Source of the DNA: Crocinitomicaceae bacterium
GTDB taxonomy: Bacteria; Bacteroidota; Bacteroidia; Flavobacteriales_D; Crocinitomicaceae
Length of the DNA stretch: 64,000 bases
Direction: 5' to 3'
Assembly: GCA_022447585.1 (NCBI GenBank)
Contig: JAKVAR010000006.1
Coordinates: 682,001 to 746,000 of the forward strand
Shown here: piece after piece, positions 26,850 to 37,500 of the stretch
Layout of the letters: every line of letters begins with the position of its first letter
How positions within the stretch are numbered: position 1 is the first letter of the stretch
The notes under the pieces: generated by a model
Database searches by the model: none
The model's input: the letters and a program-made list of their open reading frames with translations, nothing else
Told to the model about the DNA's origin: nothing
Made by a program: the position numbers and the translations under genes

Positions 26850-28874
26850 TTATTCTTTAATGAACCTCTTATTGACTAATCCATTTTCGGTATTAATCTT
26901 TAGGGTATAAACTCCAGGTTCTAAATGTGAAAGATCAAAAGTGTTATTCGAGTTCTGTTTCAAATTAACCTTCTTTCCAATAGAATTTAGGATTAAGACA
27001 GACTTAATTGTTAAATCAGAATCTATTTTTAATTCATTTTTTGCGGGGTTAGGATGAATAATAATCTCATTCAGATTAATTTCATTAACACTTACGTTGG
27101 CAATATTTCGACAAATTGAAGTGTCTGCGCAATCTGAAACTGAAATAATAACGGCGTAGCTGCCATCAACAGTCGGAGTGAATGTAGAGTTTGTCGCTCC
27201 AGGAATTATAGTATTCGTGTTACAATCAATCCATTGATAATTCGTTCCAACAGCATTTGACGTAAGTGTACCACCATTTTGTATTATTGTGACATCGATT
27301 GGTATTATTGTTAGATCCAATGTTATGATTGAATCGCAACCTGCGGCATTTACTAATGTATCAGTTGCTGTGTTGTTATTTGATGTGTAAGTTATACCGT
27401 TAAATACATAGCTATCGCACGTGACTATTGTTTGAACACTAGTACTTGGCGAACATAGTTTTAAAACAAACACATCAGCACCTCCAATTGGCGAAAGAGA
27501 GCTAACTCCAGCACCTGGTTCAAAATCAACAGTATATCTAAATTCTCCAGTTGAATAAATACTCCCTGTATTACTAATATGAATGGATTTCCCCTGGTCA
27601 ACATTGGCTCCACCAAAGCTTTCTGACCATATATAATTTCCTGAACCATTTAGCTTTATTATGAATATATCACTATTACCATTTGATGTGTGAGCATTTG
27701 TATTTGCGCTCGGGTCAAAATCTACGGTTCCATTAAAATCACCTGTAATGTATATATCATTTAGTCCATCGGTAGATAAGTTAATTCCTTTATCAGAACT
27801 TGCTCCTCCCATGCTTTTTGCCCAGGCAAAGTTTCCCATTGCATCAAGCTTTAAAACAAAAACATCATGGTTCCCATTTGAGATTAATTGATTCGGAGTA
27901 CCATTTGGATTAAAATCAACCGTTCCAGAAAAGTGACCCGTTATATATAGGTTACCTAAGTTATCGATTACTAGTGATTTCCCGACATCTTCACCAGTTC
28001 CACCAATCGTTTTAACCCACTGAAGATCACCTGCGCTGTTAAGTTTTGTGATAAAAATGTCTTTTGCTCCGTTGGAAGAAATATTAGAAATTCCCGCTCC
28101 CGGATCAAAATCTACGGTTGCAGAAAAGGACCCTGTAATGTAAATGTTACCTGAATTGTCTGAGTCAAGAGAATATCCATGGTCCTCGCTATTTGCTCCC
28201 ATTTTTTTTGCCCAAACAAAATTTCCTGATGCATCTAACTTGGAGATGAAAACGCTAGGATTTCCATTTCCTGTAGTAAGGTTATATACAGCTGCTCCTG
28301 GATCAAAGTCTGTATCTCCAGTATAGTTTCCTGTGGTATAAACATTTCCAAAATTATCAACGTGAATTCCATTTCCTGAATCCCATCCATTACCTCCAAT
28401 TTGTTTAGCCCAAACGAAATTCCCATTTGCATCTAGTTTCGAAATAAAAACATCCTGCGCACTGACTGAAGTTAAGTTCGCTACTCCTGCTCCTGGATCA
28501 AAATCAGCAGTTCCTACAAAAGTCCCTGTTGTGTACACATAACCGGCGTAATCAACAAAGTTTGACAATCCATGAATAGAATTTGCCCCTTGAAAGCTTC
28601 TTGCCCAAACTAAATTTCCTGATGCATCCAGTTTCGAAACAAAACAGTCCATATAGCCTAAAGAAGTAATGTTGTTTGTTCCTATTCCAGGGTCAAAATC
28701 TGCGGTGCCATAAAATCCTCCCGTTGTATAAGAGTTACCTATAGCGTCTGTGGTAATTGCGGTAACATAGTCATTAGTTATGCCGCCAAAATTTTTGGCC
28801 CAACCCAATTCTATGTTTTGTGCTTGAATAAATTGACAATTGATTAGCATTAATACTAAAATGATTTTTTTCAT
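26850..28874 (-). CDS. T9SS-secreted SBBP-repeat beta-propeller protein
   Basis: The 674-residue protein has a signal peptide (about 1-18, INCQFIQAQ) and about seven repeats of roughly 65 residues (pattern G.F.GT.DFDPG.G....S.G..D.F..KL...GN..WAK), the Bacteroidota SBBP beta-propeller type. Two Ig-like modules follow (CDSYVFNGITYTSNNNT... and GTNYQWIDCNTNTIIPGATN...), then a sorting domain (IIHPNPAKNELKIDS ... LEPGVYTLKINTENGLVNKRFIKE). It is a surface or secreted protein; function is unknown. The same Ig-like modules recur in the gene at 52610. Confidence 0.9.
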   Translation of the reverse strand: MKKIILVLMLINCQFIQAQNIELGWAKNFGGITNDYVTAITTDAIGNSYTTGGFYGTADFDPGIGTNNITSLGYMDCFVSKLDASGNLVWARSFQGANSIHGLSNFVDYAGYVYTTGTFVGTADFDPGAGVANLTSVSAQDVFISKLDANGNFVWAKQIGGNGWDSGNGIHVDNFGNVYTTGNYTGDTDFDPGAAVYNLTTGNGNPSVFISKLDASGNFVWAKKMGANSEDHGYSLDSDNSGNIYITGSFSATVDFDPGAGISNISSNGAKDIFITKLNSAGDLQWVKTIGGTGEDVGKSLVIDNLGNLYITGHFSGTVDFNPNGTPNQLISNGNHDVFVLKLDAMGNFAWAKSMGGASSDKGINLSTDGLNDIYITGDFNGTVDFDPSANTNAHTSNGNSDIFIIKLNGSGNYIWSESFGGANVDQGKSIHISNTGSIYSTGEFRYTVDFEPGAGVSSLSPIGGADVFVLKLCSPSTSVQTIVTCDSYVFNGITYTSNNNTATDTLVNAAGCDSIITLDLTIIPIDVTIIQNGGTLTSNAVGTNYQWIDCNTNTIIPGATNSTFTPTVDGSYAVIISVSDCADTSICRNIANVSVNEINLNEIIIHPNPAKNELKIDSDLTIKSVLILNSIGKKVNLKQNSNNTFDLSHLEPGVYTLKINTENGLVNKRFIKE
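27480..28800 (-). repeat. Tandem coding repeats of about 195 bp (SBBP units)
   Basis: About seven diverged copies encode the propeller blades. The most constant part of each copy encodes the VDFDPG..G core. They are in frame and belong to the gene; they are not a CRISPR array or satellite. Confidence 0.85.
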
Positions 28875-28896
28875 ATCGAATAGTGTTTAATTTATT

Positions 28897-28904
28897 CAAA
28901 CCTA
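28897..28904 (-). promoter_or_regulatory. -7 element TAGGTTTG of the SBBP-repeat gene
   Basis: It is an exact TAnnTTTG match on the minus strand, 22 bases before the ATG. A paired AGGGGACA-type motif lies about 35 bases further upstream (28936-28955). Confidence 0.55.
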
Positions 28905-28935
28905 AAACTATCTATGGAAATTTAAAACAAACTAA

Positions 28936-28955
28936 AGGGGACAGAACGGGTGACA
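28936..28955. promoter_or_regulatory. Tandem GGGGACA-type motif upstream of a secreted-protein gene
   Basis: AGGGGACAGAAC followed by GGGTGACA resembles AGGGGACAAAACAGGGGACA at 48779-48798. Both lie upstream of minus-strand genes for secreted proteins. It could be a shared operator or a scrap of a repetitive element. Confidence 0.35.
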
Positions 28956-29004
28956 ACCCATTAAATCGCAATGCTTGAGATTATGCTCGACCTAAATAAA
29001 GGCC

Positions 29005-30441
29005 TTAAGCTTTTAAGGTTCTATGCTTGTTATACTGTTCTAAAGCAATAAAAGCTGCGCAAAAAGCCCAAATAGGAACAGCTGCTTTGTCTGTATCTAA
29101 ATAGTTGTTGAGTATACCATGAACAAAATATGTTACTAATGACATGATCATTGCTAAGAGAATTGTTTTCATCTCAGGATCTGAATCTGGCCAAGCATAA
29201 TACAATGTTATTCCTTTATAGAAGATGGCTGTAACAATGAGTAGCATAGCCAACATTCCTAAGAGCCCCATCTCTGAAAGTGGTCCTAAATATTCACTAT
29301 GTGCGTTTCCGCCGTCACCAAAATTGGTAGAAATAATCGTTGTGTTTTCCGGTTCTTGGAACCGAGCGTATTCAAAAGCATAGGTGCCTGGGCCAAAACC
29401 AAAAACAGGTCTATCCTTAAACATTTCTATTGCTGAAGACCATCGGTTTAGACGTTCTAAATTTGAAGCGTCCGTTGTTACATTCGTCGCACTTTGTAAT
29501 TTCTCTCCAAATTCTTCAGTAGTATGCTCATACTTATTTCTTTCAAGCTCCATTTGAATACGGTCCCATGAAAAATATAGTGCAGTTAACCCTAATACGG
29601 CAATAGAAGCCAGTATAGAAAATTTGATTCTAAGTTTAATAACGGCTAATACGATTAAGGAGAGTATAACACTCAGCCAAGCAGCTCTAGTATATGAAAA
29701 GTAAAGACCAGTCATGATTATAATGATCATTCCAATGATTATAACCTGCATTAAAAGTGCGTGTTTTTTTGAAAAGTATACCGCGAATATTAAAGGAACG
29801 CAAAAAGCTACAGTGGATCCATAAATTGTGTGGTCTTTAAAAAATGGCCACATTACCCAATGTCCTTCTTTTTCGCCAAAACCATAGCTCGCATGCACAA
29901 TAACAGTATAAATTACAGCTATGCACATGGCTGTTATGAATAACCATATAAATCGCCGTACATTTTTCGGATTAATGAAAATACGTGTTCCAAAAATCAA
30001 CAATGGAACAATGAACCAAAGTCGAGCTAGAAGAAATTTGAACGAAGTTACAGGTGATGTACTTGTGATGGATGTTACAAAAATCCAAAACAAATAAAAT
30101 CCAACAGCCCATATAATGGGATTTCGCCAGATGTATCGTTCCAGCTGATTCTTTTGAACTTGCTGCATTAAGAGTAAAATCATCAACCCAAAAAGGATTG
30201 GCTCTGTTGGAATAAAAAGCCCAAAACTTTCCGTATACTCCTCAATATTTATTGAAAGTGGTGTTAAAAAGGCAAGGCTTAAAAAAGTATACTCCGTATA
30301 GAAGATAGCGAAATAAATGGCCATTAATCCAACTGGTGCCAAGGTTAAATAGGCTTGGTCAATCCAAATTAGATAGCAAGATAGCGCGATGTATAAAAGG
30401 CTAAATCCTAGGAGAACACTATTTTGTTTTAGTGTTTGCAA
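29005..30441 (-). CDS. O-antigen ligase-like polymerase/ligase (Wzy_C family)
   Basis: The 478-residue protein has about eleven hydrophobic helices and a long periplasmic loop holding GFGPGTYAFEYARF and NAHSEYLGPLSEMGLLG, the Wzy_C signature seen in WaaL-type ligases and related polymerases. It transfers or polymerises surface glycan units at the periplasmic face. The start is TTG, directly after the stop of the wzz-like gene (no gap), so it depends on translation from that gene. Ligase and polymerase cannot be separated by sequence alone. Confidence 0.88.
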   Translation of the reverse strand: MQTLKQNSVLLGFSLLYIALSCYLIWIDQAYLTLAPVGLMAIYFAIFYTEYTFLSLAFLTPLSINIEEYTESFGLFIPTEPILFGLMILLLMQQVQKNQLERYIWRNPIIWAVGFYLFWIFVTSITSTSPVTSFKFLLARLWFIVPLLIFGTRIFINPKNVRRFIWLFITAMCIAVIYTVIVHASYGFGEKEGHWVMWPFFKDHTIYGSTVAFCVPLIFAVYFSKKHALLMQVIIIGMIIIIMTGLYFSYTRAAWLSVILSLIVLAVIKLRIKFSILASIAVLGLTALYFSWDRIQMELERNKYEHTTEEFGEKLQSATNVTTDASNLERLNRWSSAIEMFKDRPVFGFGPGTYAFEYARFQEPENTTIISTNFGDGGNAHSEYLGPLSEMGLLGMLAMLLIVTAIFYKGITLYYAWPDSDPEMKTILLAMIMSLVTYFVHGILNNYLDTDKAAVPIWAFCAAFIALEQYNKHRTLKA

Positions 30442-31437
30442 CTAGGCTATTTTTTTCAATTCGCTAATTCTAGCTTTGATTAAAAGTGCGAAGATGATGA
30501 AAATAAAGGCTCCCATTGTTGCAAGTATGATGATAATCAGGCGTTTTGGTTTCGCTTTTTTATCAGCAACTACGGCCGGTTCAACAACGAATTTGTGATT
30601 AAAAAGTGTGTTGGCATCAGACTCAGCTTGTTCGTAGGCATCTTCGAACTTTGTCAGTTTTGTGATTTTCTCATCGCGCATCATTTCAAGTCCATCGAAC
30701 GTTGCACCATATTGTAAGTTGATGTCAATTTGCTTCTTAAAGAAGGTTCTGTCAGCCGCGTTTTTGGATTCATTGTATGCAGAGAACAGATTTGCTCTAC
30801 CCTCAATGGAAACAACTCCTAATTGAGATAAACTATCCATTTTTCTTAGGATTACTTTCTTTTCAGTTTCCAATTGCTCTTTTTTACGTTGATTTATTTC
30901 GAATGCAGGAATCGTTCTTTCTTGAACCATTTCATTCTTAACCGTATCAATGATTTGTACAATTTTATTAGCGATTTCAGCAGCTAAAAAGCGATCTTCA
31001 TCGAATACATCAATCTGTATAGATCCATAACGAGTTCTAGCGAAATTAATGTGATTTTCCCATGCTTTACCCAGTTTATGATTCTTGTTTGCGTCATCAG
31101 CATCAATATCATAATGATTCATTAAATCATAACGGTTAACGATGATATTTCTAATTTTTGAAGATTGAAGAATTTGAACTAATTGTTCAGCTTGTTCTTC
31201 TTCACCAAAATCCATTGAAGATGCTTTTGCATTTCTTTGTTCAGAGAAAGATACTGTGCTTGTTGCAGCAGGGAATACAATCGCTGTTGATTTGAAAATT
31301 GGTGTTAAAAGAATAGAAACCACCGTTGCAGCAATTGCAGCCATTGCGGTAACAGCAATGATTATCTTTCTTTTTTGCCAAATGAATATTAAAAGAGACT
31401 CTCTTTCTTGGTCAAATTGACCGGTGTTTTCACTCAT
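30442..31437 (-). CDS. Wzz-type chain-length determinant
   Basis: The 331-residue protein has the Wzz/tyrosine-kinase-adaptor plan: cytoplasmic N-terminus, TM1 (about 28-48, IIIAVTAMAAIAATVVSILL), a periplasmic domain with a long coiled coil (about 170-280), and TM2 (about 300-322). The start FKSTAIVFPAATS matches the family. It sets polysaccharide chain length and forms a two-gene operon with the ligase-like gene. A TAnnTTTG promoter element precedes it. Confidence 0.9.
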   Translation of the reverse strand: MSENTGQFDQERESLLIFIWQKRKIIIAVTAMAAIAATVVSILLTPIFKSTAIVFPAATSTVSFSEQRNAKASSMDFGEEEQAEQLVQILQSSKIRNIIVNRYDLMNHYDIDADDANKNHKLGKAWENHINFARTRYGSIQIDVFDEDRFLAAEIANKIVQIIDTVKNEMVQERTIPAFEINQRKKEQLETEKKVILRKMDSLSQLGVVSIEGRANLFSAYNESKNAADRTFFKKQIDINLQYGATFDGLEMMRDEKITKLTKFEDAYEQAESDANTLFNHKFVVEPAVVADKKAKPKRLIIIILATMGAFIFIIFALLIKARISELKKIA

Positions 31438-31456
31438 GCTTTAGTTTTTAGTAGCG

Positions 31457-31464
31457 CAAAGTTA
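31457..31464 (-). promoter_or_regulatory. -7 element TAACTTTG of the wzz/ligase operon
   Basis: The exact minus-strand match lies 19 bases before the Wzz ATG. Confidence 0.55.
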
Positions 31465-31567
31465 ATGTTTCTAACTGAGTCTAATAACTTCCAAAGATTC
31501 ATTTTATTATTTCAATGAATGAAAAATTTTGGGTAGTTTAAATTTTGATCAAAAATGGGCTCAATTT

Positions 31568-32257
31568 TTATTTGACGATAAGCTTAAAGCCTTTTCCATG
31601 AACGTTCATAATTTCAACGGTTGTATCTTCTTTTAATGCCTTACGTAATTTAGCGATATAAACATCCATACTTCTTCCATTAAAGTAATTATCATCACCC
31701 CAAATTGCACGCAATGTGGCGTGTCTGTCCAATATTTCGTTCTGATTCTTAACTAGTAATTGAAGTAATTGGTTTTCTTTTGTGGTTAGCTTCTTAACCT
31801 CATTTTTTAAGTGAAGTAAGCGGAATTCAGGCTCATACTTAATCTTACCAATAGTAAGGTCACCTTCAGTTTCAGATGTTGGTGTATCAACGCGTCTTAA
31901 GATTGCGTTTATTCGGGCAAGTAATTCCTCCATAGCGAAAGGCTTAGTTAAATAATCATCTGCCCCTAAAGAGAAACCTTCTAATTTATCTTCCTTCATC
32001 GCTTTTGCGGTCAGGAAAAGGATAGGAATCTTTTTATCAATTTCTCGAATTTCCTTGGCAAGAGTAAAACCATCCATTTCCGGCATCATCACATCGAAAA
32101 TACAAAAGTCAAAAGTATCTTTATTGAATTTATCAAATGCTATCTTACCATTCTGAGCTAATGACACTTCAAATCCTTTAGATTTTAAGAAGGTTTGTAA
32201 TAATTGACCTAGGTTGATGTCATCTTCTGCGAGTAGTATACTTATTGAGTTGCTCAT
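31568..32257 (-). CDS. OmpR/PhoB-type response regulator
   Basis: The 229-residue protein has a receiver (acidic pair E11/D12, D55 in CIFDVMMPEMDGF, K in YLTKPF) and a winged-helix DNA-binding domain (about 130-228, ENQLLQLLVKNQNEILDRHATLRAIWGDDNYFNGRSMDVYIAKLRKAL). It follows the histidine kinase gene with one base between, so they are a pair. The regulon is unknown. Confidence 0.95.
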   Translation of the reverse strand: MSNSISILLAEDDINLGQLLQTFLKSKGFEVSLAQNGKIAFDKFNKDTFDFCIFDVMMPEMDGFTLAKEIREIDKKIPILFLTAKAMKEDKLEGFSLGADDYLTKPFAMEELLARINAILRRVDTPTSETEGDLTIGKIKYEPEFRLLHLKNEVKKLTTKENQLLQLLVKNQNEILDRHATLRAIWGDDNYFNGRSMDVYIAKLRKALKEDTTVEIMNVHGKGFKLIVK

Positions 32258-32258
32258 T

Positions 32259-33872
32259 TTATTCTTGTATTATAAGTGTGAATTGTGATCCTTGTCCTAT
32301 TTTACTTTTTACTTGAATATCCCATCCGTGTAAATCTGAAATTGCTTTCACATAACTCAGTCCTAACCCGAATCCTTTCACATTATGAATGTTTCCAGTG
32401 GGAACACGATATAATTTGTCGAATATTTTATTCAAGTGCTCTTTTTTTATTCCGATTCCATTATCTGATACCGATAAAATTATTTTTTTACCTTCTTTTT
32501 GAAGTTTCACAACAATTTTTGCAGCACCATCACTATATTTAATTGCATTATCTATAAGATTGGAAATTGTATTCATCAAATGCATCTTATCTGCTTCTAG
32601 TCGAATTAATTCTTGTGTTAAGTCCAATTCAATAAGACCGTTCTCTTTGGCTATTCTAAAGTTTGCATTCTGCACAATATCATAAATTACCTCATTTAGA
32701 ATAACGTTTTCCTTATTTAAATGTACTTCGCCTCTGTCCAAGGTTGCACTTTGAAGTATACGCTCAACCAATAACCCTAAACGTTTGTTTTCGTCGTTAA
32801 TCATATTAACGTATGGTGTAACATTAGTAGTTGCATCTCCGATCATGTCAGAATCATTCATTGCCTCACAAGCAAGAGAAATAGTTGAAATAGGAGTTTT
32901 AAATTCATGTGTCATATTAGAGATGAAATCATTTTTCATTTCTGATAATTTACGCTGAGCTAGAATGGTTCTAAACATAAATACTAGTGCCAAAATGATC
33001 AATAGCACTAACGATAGATTAATTGTTAATGGCCCCCATAATTTACCAAACAAGAAAGATTTTTGTTTGGGGAAATTGATATGTAATAGTAAGTCTTGAT
33101 CTAATGGGTTACTCGGATAAAGAAGTGTATGATATGTTTCCAATGTATCTAAGGTTGTATCATAATTCTCGGGAGCTTTTTCAAAATGAATAGGAGTATA
33201 GTATTCATCTGTGATAACAAATTTATAGCCCTTTGGTAAGTTTTCTACATTCAATTCATTAGCCAGAACCGAATCTAAAAACAACGGGTCAACACGTTCC
33301 GAAGGGTCTTCATACACGTTATTTCTGAATGCTTCAATCATCATTTCATTGACGAATCGGGCTTTCTTAAAAATTTGCTGAATTACCCTTTGATCGAGCT
33401 GAATAGCATACTTTACCGAGTCTTGACTGATTGGTTTTGAACCTTTGTCAAATAAGTCGCGCAATTCGCGCACATCTCTTGCCAAAACTCTTTGTTCAGC
33501 TGAAACTCCAGATATTGAGTCGTACGTTTTCCCTTTTATGACTAGATAATTCGCCATCTCTCCATTTTCGAAAATGGAAGTATCTTGAATTGAGATTGAT
33601 TCTTGAGCCGAAAGTAAATTTTGAAATTCTTCTTTTAGGATATCTTTATACTGACCGCTAAAATCTTTATTGGCAAGTGACATGTATTGACGAATATCCT
33701 CAGCCTTTTCGTGTTTTAGAGCAATCCTATCCAATTGAGTAAGAAATTGATCATTGAATTCTGTCGATTTTCGGTCCACCAAAAAGACAGTTTGTACAGA
33801 TTGAATTAGCAACAGAGCCATCATTGCAATAACAACGAGTATTAGAATAAAATGTACTCTGATTTTTTTCAA
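32259..33872 (-). CDS. Sensor histidine kinase (HisKA type)
   Basis: The 537-residue kinase has TM1 (about 7-25), a periplasmic sensor of about 240 residues without a domain I recognise, TM2 (about 270-290), a HisKA domain with H322 in MTHEFKTPIS and an ATPase with N-box NLIDNAIKYS, G1 SDNGIGI and G2 GFGLGLSYV. The start is TTG (33870-33872); the next in-frame ATG would cut into TM1. It is coupled to the OmpR-type regulator downstream. The sensor is rich in Asp, Glu and Gln; the signal is unknown. Confidence 0.94.
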   Translation of the reverse strand: MKKIRVHFILILVVIAMMALLLIQSVQTVFLVDRKSTEFNDQFLTQLDRIALKHEKAEDIRQYMSLANKDFSGQYKDILKEEFQNLLSAQESISIQDTSIFENGEMANYLVIKGKTYDSISGVSAEQRVLARDVRELRDLFDKGSKPISQDSVKYAIQLDQRVIQQIFKKARFVNEMMIEAFRNNVYEDPSERVDPLFLDSVLANELNVENLPKGYKFVITDEYYTPIHFEKAPENYDTTLDTLETYHTLLYPSNPLDQDLLLHINFPKQKSFLFGKLWGPLTINLSLVLLIILALVFMFRTILAQRKLSEMKNDFISNMTHEFKTPISTISLACEAMNDSDMIGDATTNVTPYVNMINDENKRLGLLVERILQSATLDRGEVHLNKENVILNEVIYDIVQNANFRIAKENGLIELDLTQELIRLEADKMHLMNTISNLIDNAIKYSDGAAKIVVKLQKEGKKIILSVSDNGIGIKKEHLNKIFDKLYRVPTGNIHNVKGFGLGLSYVKAISDLHGWDIQVKSKIGQGSQFTLIIQE

Positions 33873-33948
33873 TTGAACTAATTTTTAGACGAATGTAAAA
33901 GAATACCGCTGTGAAAAAGAGATGCTTAACTTTTTTTAACAGCGGAAA

Positions 33949-34422
33949 TTAAGGAATCATGCGCCTTACGGAGTGAAATCGCTTAGGGTATCCAGAGTTA
34001 AAATAATCAGTAATTACAACACCGAAGTGTTTTTTTGAGCTAGAGCAATGGATGAATTGAATACCATTTTGATCATTTGAAATAACTATTCCAACATGGC
34101 CAATACGAGTACTTCCAGCTGCGGTTCCAGTAAACAAAATGCAATCCCCTTTTTTACAGTCCTTTAAACTGACGGGCGTACCCAATTGTCCATAGGCTTT
34201 AGAGCTTCTGGAATGCTTCAACCCCACTGAAGAGTAAACATATGATGTAAATCCCGAACAATCAAAACTAACTCCAGGTGAAGAGGTAGCCCATTTGTAT
34301 GGAATACCGATTTGAGATTTTGCGACAATTACAATGGAGTCAGACTTTGTTATAGAAAGACTGTCTTGGGTTAAAGTGTAATTGTACACCATTAGAGAAA
34401 TTAGGATAATTAATAGCCGCAT
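33949..34422 (-). CDS. NlpC/P60 cell-wall peptidase
   Basis: The 157-residue protein is a small secreted cysteine peptidase that cuts murein stem peptides. It has a signal peptide (about 1-19) and the NlpC/P60 core: catalytic C55 in VSFDCSGFTSYVY, His in RIGHVGIVIS and the third polar residue His in FIHCSSSK. Length is near the minimum for the family, with no SH3 or LysM domain. It may act with the M23 and other murein proteins in the window. Confidence 0.93.
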   Translation of the reverse strand: MRLLIILISLMVYNYTLTQDSLSITKSDSIVIVAKSQIGIPYKWATSSPGVSFDCSGFTSYVYSSVGLKHSRSSKAYGQLGTPVSLKDCKKGDCILFTGTAAGSTRIGHVGIVISNDQNGIQFIHCSSSKKHFGVVITDYFNSGYPKRFHSVRRMIP

Positions 34423-34429
34423 GGTTTTG

Positions 34430-34437
34430 CAAAAGTA
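34430..34437 (-). promoter_or_regulatory. -7 element TACTTTTG of the NlpC/P60 gene
   Basis: The exact minus-strand match ends only eight bases before the ATG, so the leader would be very short. Confidence 0.5.
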
Positions 34438-34546
34438 CAGTAAAAGATAATAATGATTAGCTTCACTGGATTCATCGACAACTTATAGAAAGTTTAATTG
34501 CTCAAAAACACGATTTTTCTCCCTGCAACGTTGTACATTCGTGAAG

Positions 34547-37500
34547 ATGTCTAATTTTTTGAAACAGCTATTACTCTTGATGCTATTCGTATTGCCTTTC
34601 TTGGGCTTTGCGCAAGAGTCAAATTTGCGTTCAAAAATAGTAGCTAGTTCAGATACAATTCAATTGGACAGTTTGAGTATTTATCCAAATTCGTTTGAGG
34701 TAAAATGCGATGGTAAAGTATTGTCTAAAGATGATTATCATTTGGATTATGCCGCTTCAAAATTGATTTTACTCAATAATTGTGGAGGTAAAATATCGAC
34801 ATCTTATCGGGTTTTGCCAATGGATTTATCGAAGACTTATGCTAAGAGAGATACAAGTTTAATTTATTCGAAAGAAAAAGGGTTCAGAGATCGATTTTTG
34901 ATAAGTAATGCGACATCAACTACCGATATATTCGGAGGTGCTGGATTGAATAAGTCGGGTAGTATCTCAAGAGGTATTTCATTTGGGAATAATCAAGATT
35001 TAGGAGTTAACTCTAGTTTGAATCTTGAGCTTTCTGGGCAAATTGCACCAAACTTGAAATTATTGGCGTCCGTTTCTGATGATAACTTACCCATTCAACC
35101 CGAAGGAAATACGAATACCTTAAGAGAATTCGATCAAGTGTTCATTCAGGTCTACAACGATCGTTTTAAAATGATTGCCGGAGATTTTTGGCTCAAAAAA
35201 CCACAAGGTTATTTCATGAAATATAACAAGCGTGCTCAAGGTCTAACAATTGATTACAAATGGACAACTGATACATTAAAACTATGGAAAACTCAGGTGA
35301 GTGGTGCACTTTCTAAGGGTAAATTTCAAAGGCAAATCATTCAAGGAATAGAGGGGAATCAAGGGCCGTATCGCCTAAAAGGAGCAGAGAATGAACCATT
35401 TATTATTATCTTAAGTGGAACCGAAAAGGTGTACATCGATGGGAAGTTAATGGAACGCGGTCAGGAGTATGATTACATGATTAACTATAATACCTCCGAA
35501 GTAACGTTTACGGCTAGAAATCAAATCACAAAGGATAGTCGAATTGTGGTTGAATTTCAATATTCAGATCAAAATTACCCGCGTTCGTTGTTTCAAACTT
35601 CAACAACCTTTAATTCAAAAAATGGGAAATTTTGGTTGAACGCATACTCAGAGCAAGATGCTAAAAATCAATCCTTACAGCAAGATTTAACTATAGAACA
35701 AAAACGTCAACTTTCGGAAATCGGCGACACCTTGAGTCTAGCTCGAATATCTAGCATCGATTCTACCGGATACTTTGACAATCAGATTCTATATAAGTTG
35801 GTGGATTCATTGGGTATAGATTCTGTTCTTGTTTATTCTGTGAATCCTGATTCGGCCATCTATCGCGCAACGTTTGAATACGTAGGTGCAGGTAATGGAG
35901 ATTATGTTTTTGAGGATTTCAATGCGCTTGGTAAAGTGTATACTTGGGTATTCCCGACAGGTGGAGTTTCTCAAGGAGATTATGCACCTTCTCGGTTAAT
36001 TATCACACCTAAGCAAAGACAAATGGTTACTGCTGGAGTTAATATCAACTTAGGACAATTTTTAAATCTTGAGTCTGAATTGGCTTACTCGAAAAACGAT
36101 ATAAATACATTTTCGAGGTTTGATACGAAAGATGACAATAGCTTTGCTGGTCGTGCTAAGTTAACAGGGATTGTTCCCTTGTCAAAGGATTCAATTCCGA
36201 ATTGGAAATTAAAGACAAATGTGGGAGTGGAAGTTCGAGATCGAAACTTTAATCCAATAGAACAATATAGAACTGTTGAGTTTGATAGAGATTGGAACAC
36301 AAGAAATAGAGGGTTTCAAGGGAATGAAGTTGCATCGAATTTAGGATTTGATTTTCAACGAAGAAAACGGGGGAATATAAACCTAGAAGCTCAGCATTAT
36401 ATCATTGGTGAGGATTATGAAGGTTTACGAGGTGCGTTGAATGGGAAGTGGAGGCAAAAAGGGTTTCAGGGGACATTTGATGGGAGTTATTTGTCGAGTC
36501 GAACAATAGAAAGGAATGAGTTCATTAGGCATCGTTCGGAATTTTCGCAGGAATTTGGCTGGTTCAAAATTGGATATAAGGATGATCATGAATTAAATCA
36601 AACTTTTGGCAACATGCTGAGCTCAACGAGTTATCAATTCTTCGATTATCAGATATATTTAGCGAATAGCGATACGGTTCAAAATCAATACCGTGTATTT
36701 TATCGAGAACGTTATGATAAAAAGTCAGATAGTACTCGATTAACTCCAGTTGCAAAAGCAAGGTCAATCGGTAGTGAGGTGAAATTCAATCAATGGAGAA
36801 GACAAAAATTAAGTTTCGTTACAAGTTATAGAGAACTTAGAATAGAAAAGCCAGAGTTGATTTCTCAAGCTCCAGAAAATACGTTGTTAGGCCGAATAGA
36901 ATATGAACTGAAGTTATTGAAAGGCGCATTAACGCTCAATACCTTCTACGAAGTTGGTTCTGGATTAGAGTTGAAAAGAGAATTCCTGTATATACAAGTG
37001 AATGATGGACAAGGAATCTATACTTGGATAGATTATAATAATGATGGGGTGAAAGACTTGAATGAGTTTGAGATTGCTCAATTTGTTGATCAGGCAAGTT
37101 ATATTCGTGTATTTACGCCAAGCAACGAATATGTGAAGACCTTTTCAAATGAGTATAACCAATCTATTCATTGGAGACCGGCTAGAATATGGTCATCCAA
37201 GAAGGGAATACTGAAGTTTTTATCTCGATTTTCTGATCAAGCGCGTGTTAGAATTAACCGTAAAACCAACTTCTTTGATGGAGCAGATGCCTTCAATCCA
37301 TTCTTATCCAATATTGAAGATACCAGTCTCATTGCTACAAATTCTAACTTAAGAAATACCTTATTCTTTAATCGAACTTCGAGTATTTTTGGGGCAGAGT
37401 ATTCTTACCAGGATGTTCGAAGTAAAACCCTTTTAGCCAGTGGGTTTGATTCGAGACTGAATGAGTATCACGAAGTGTCATTACGCTGGAACATTAAGCG

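Noticed and set aside
27480-28800. The regular repeats as a possible CRISPR array.
   Set aside because: The unit is about 195 bp, diverged, in frame and encodes propeller blades.
34541-34546. GTG at 34541 as the start of the large outer-membrane protein.
   Set aside because: ATG two codons later gives the same signal peptide and is the more usual start; GTG cannot be fully excluded.
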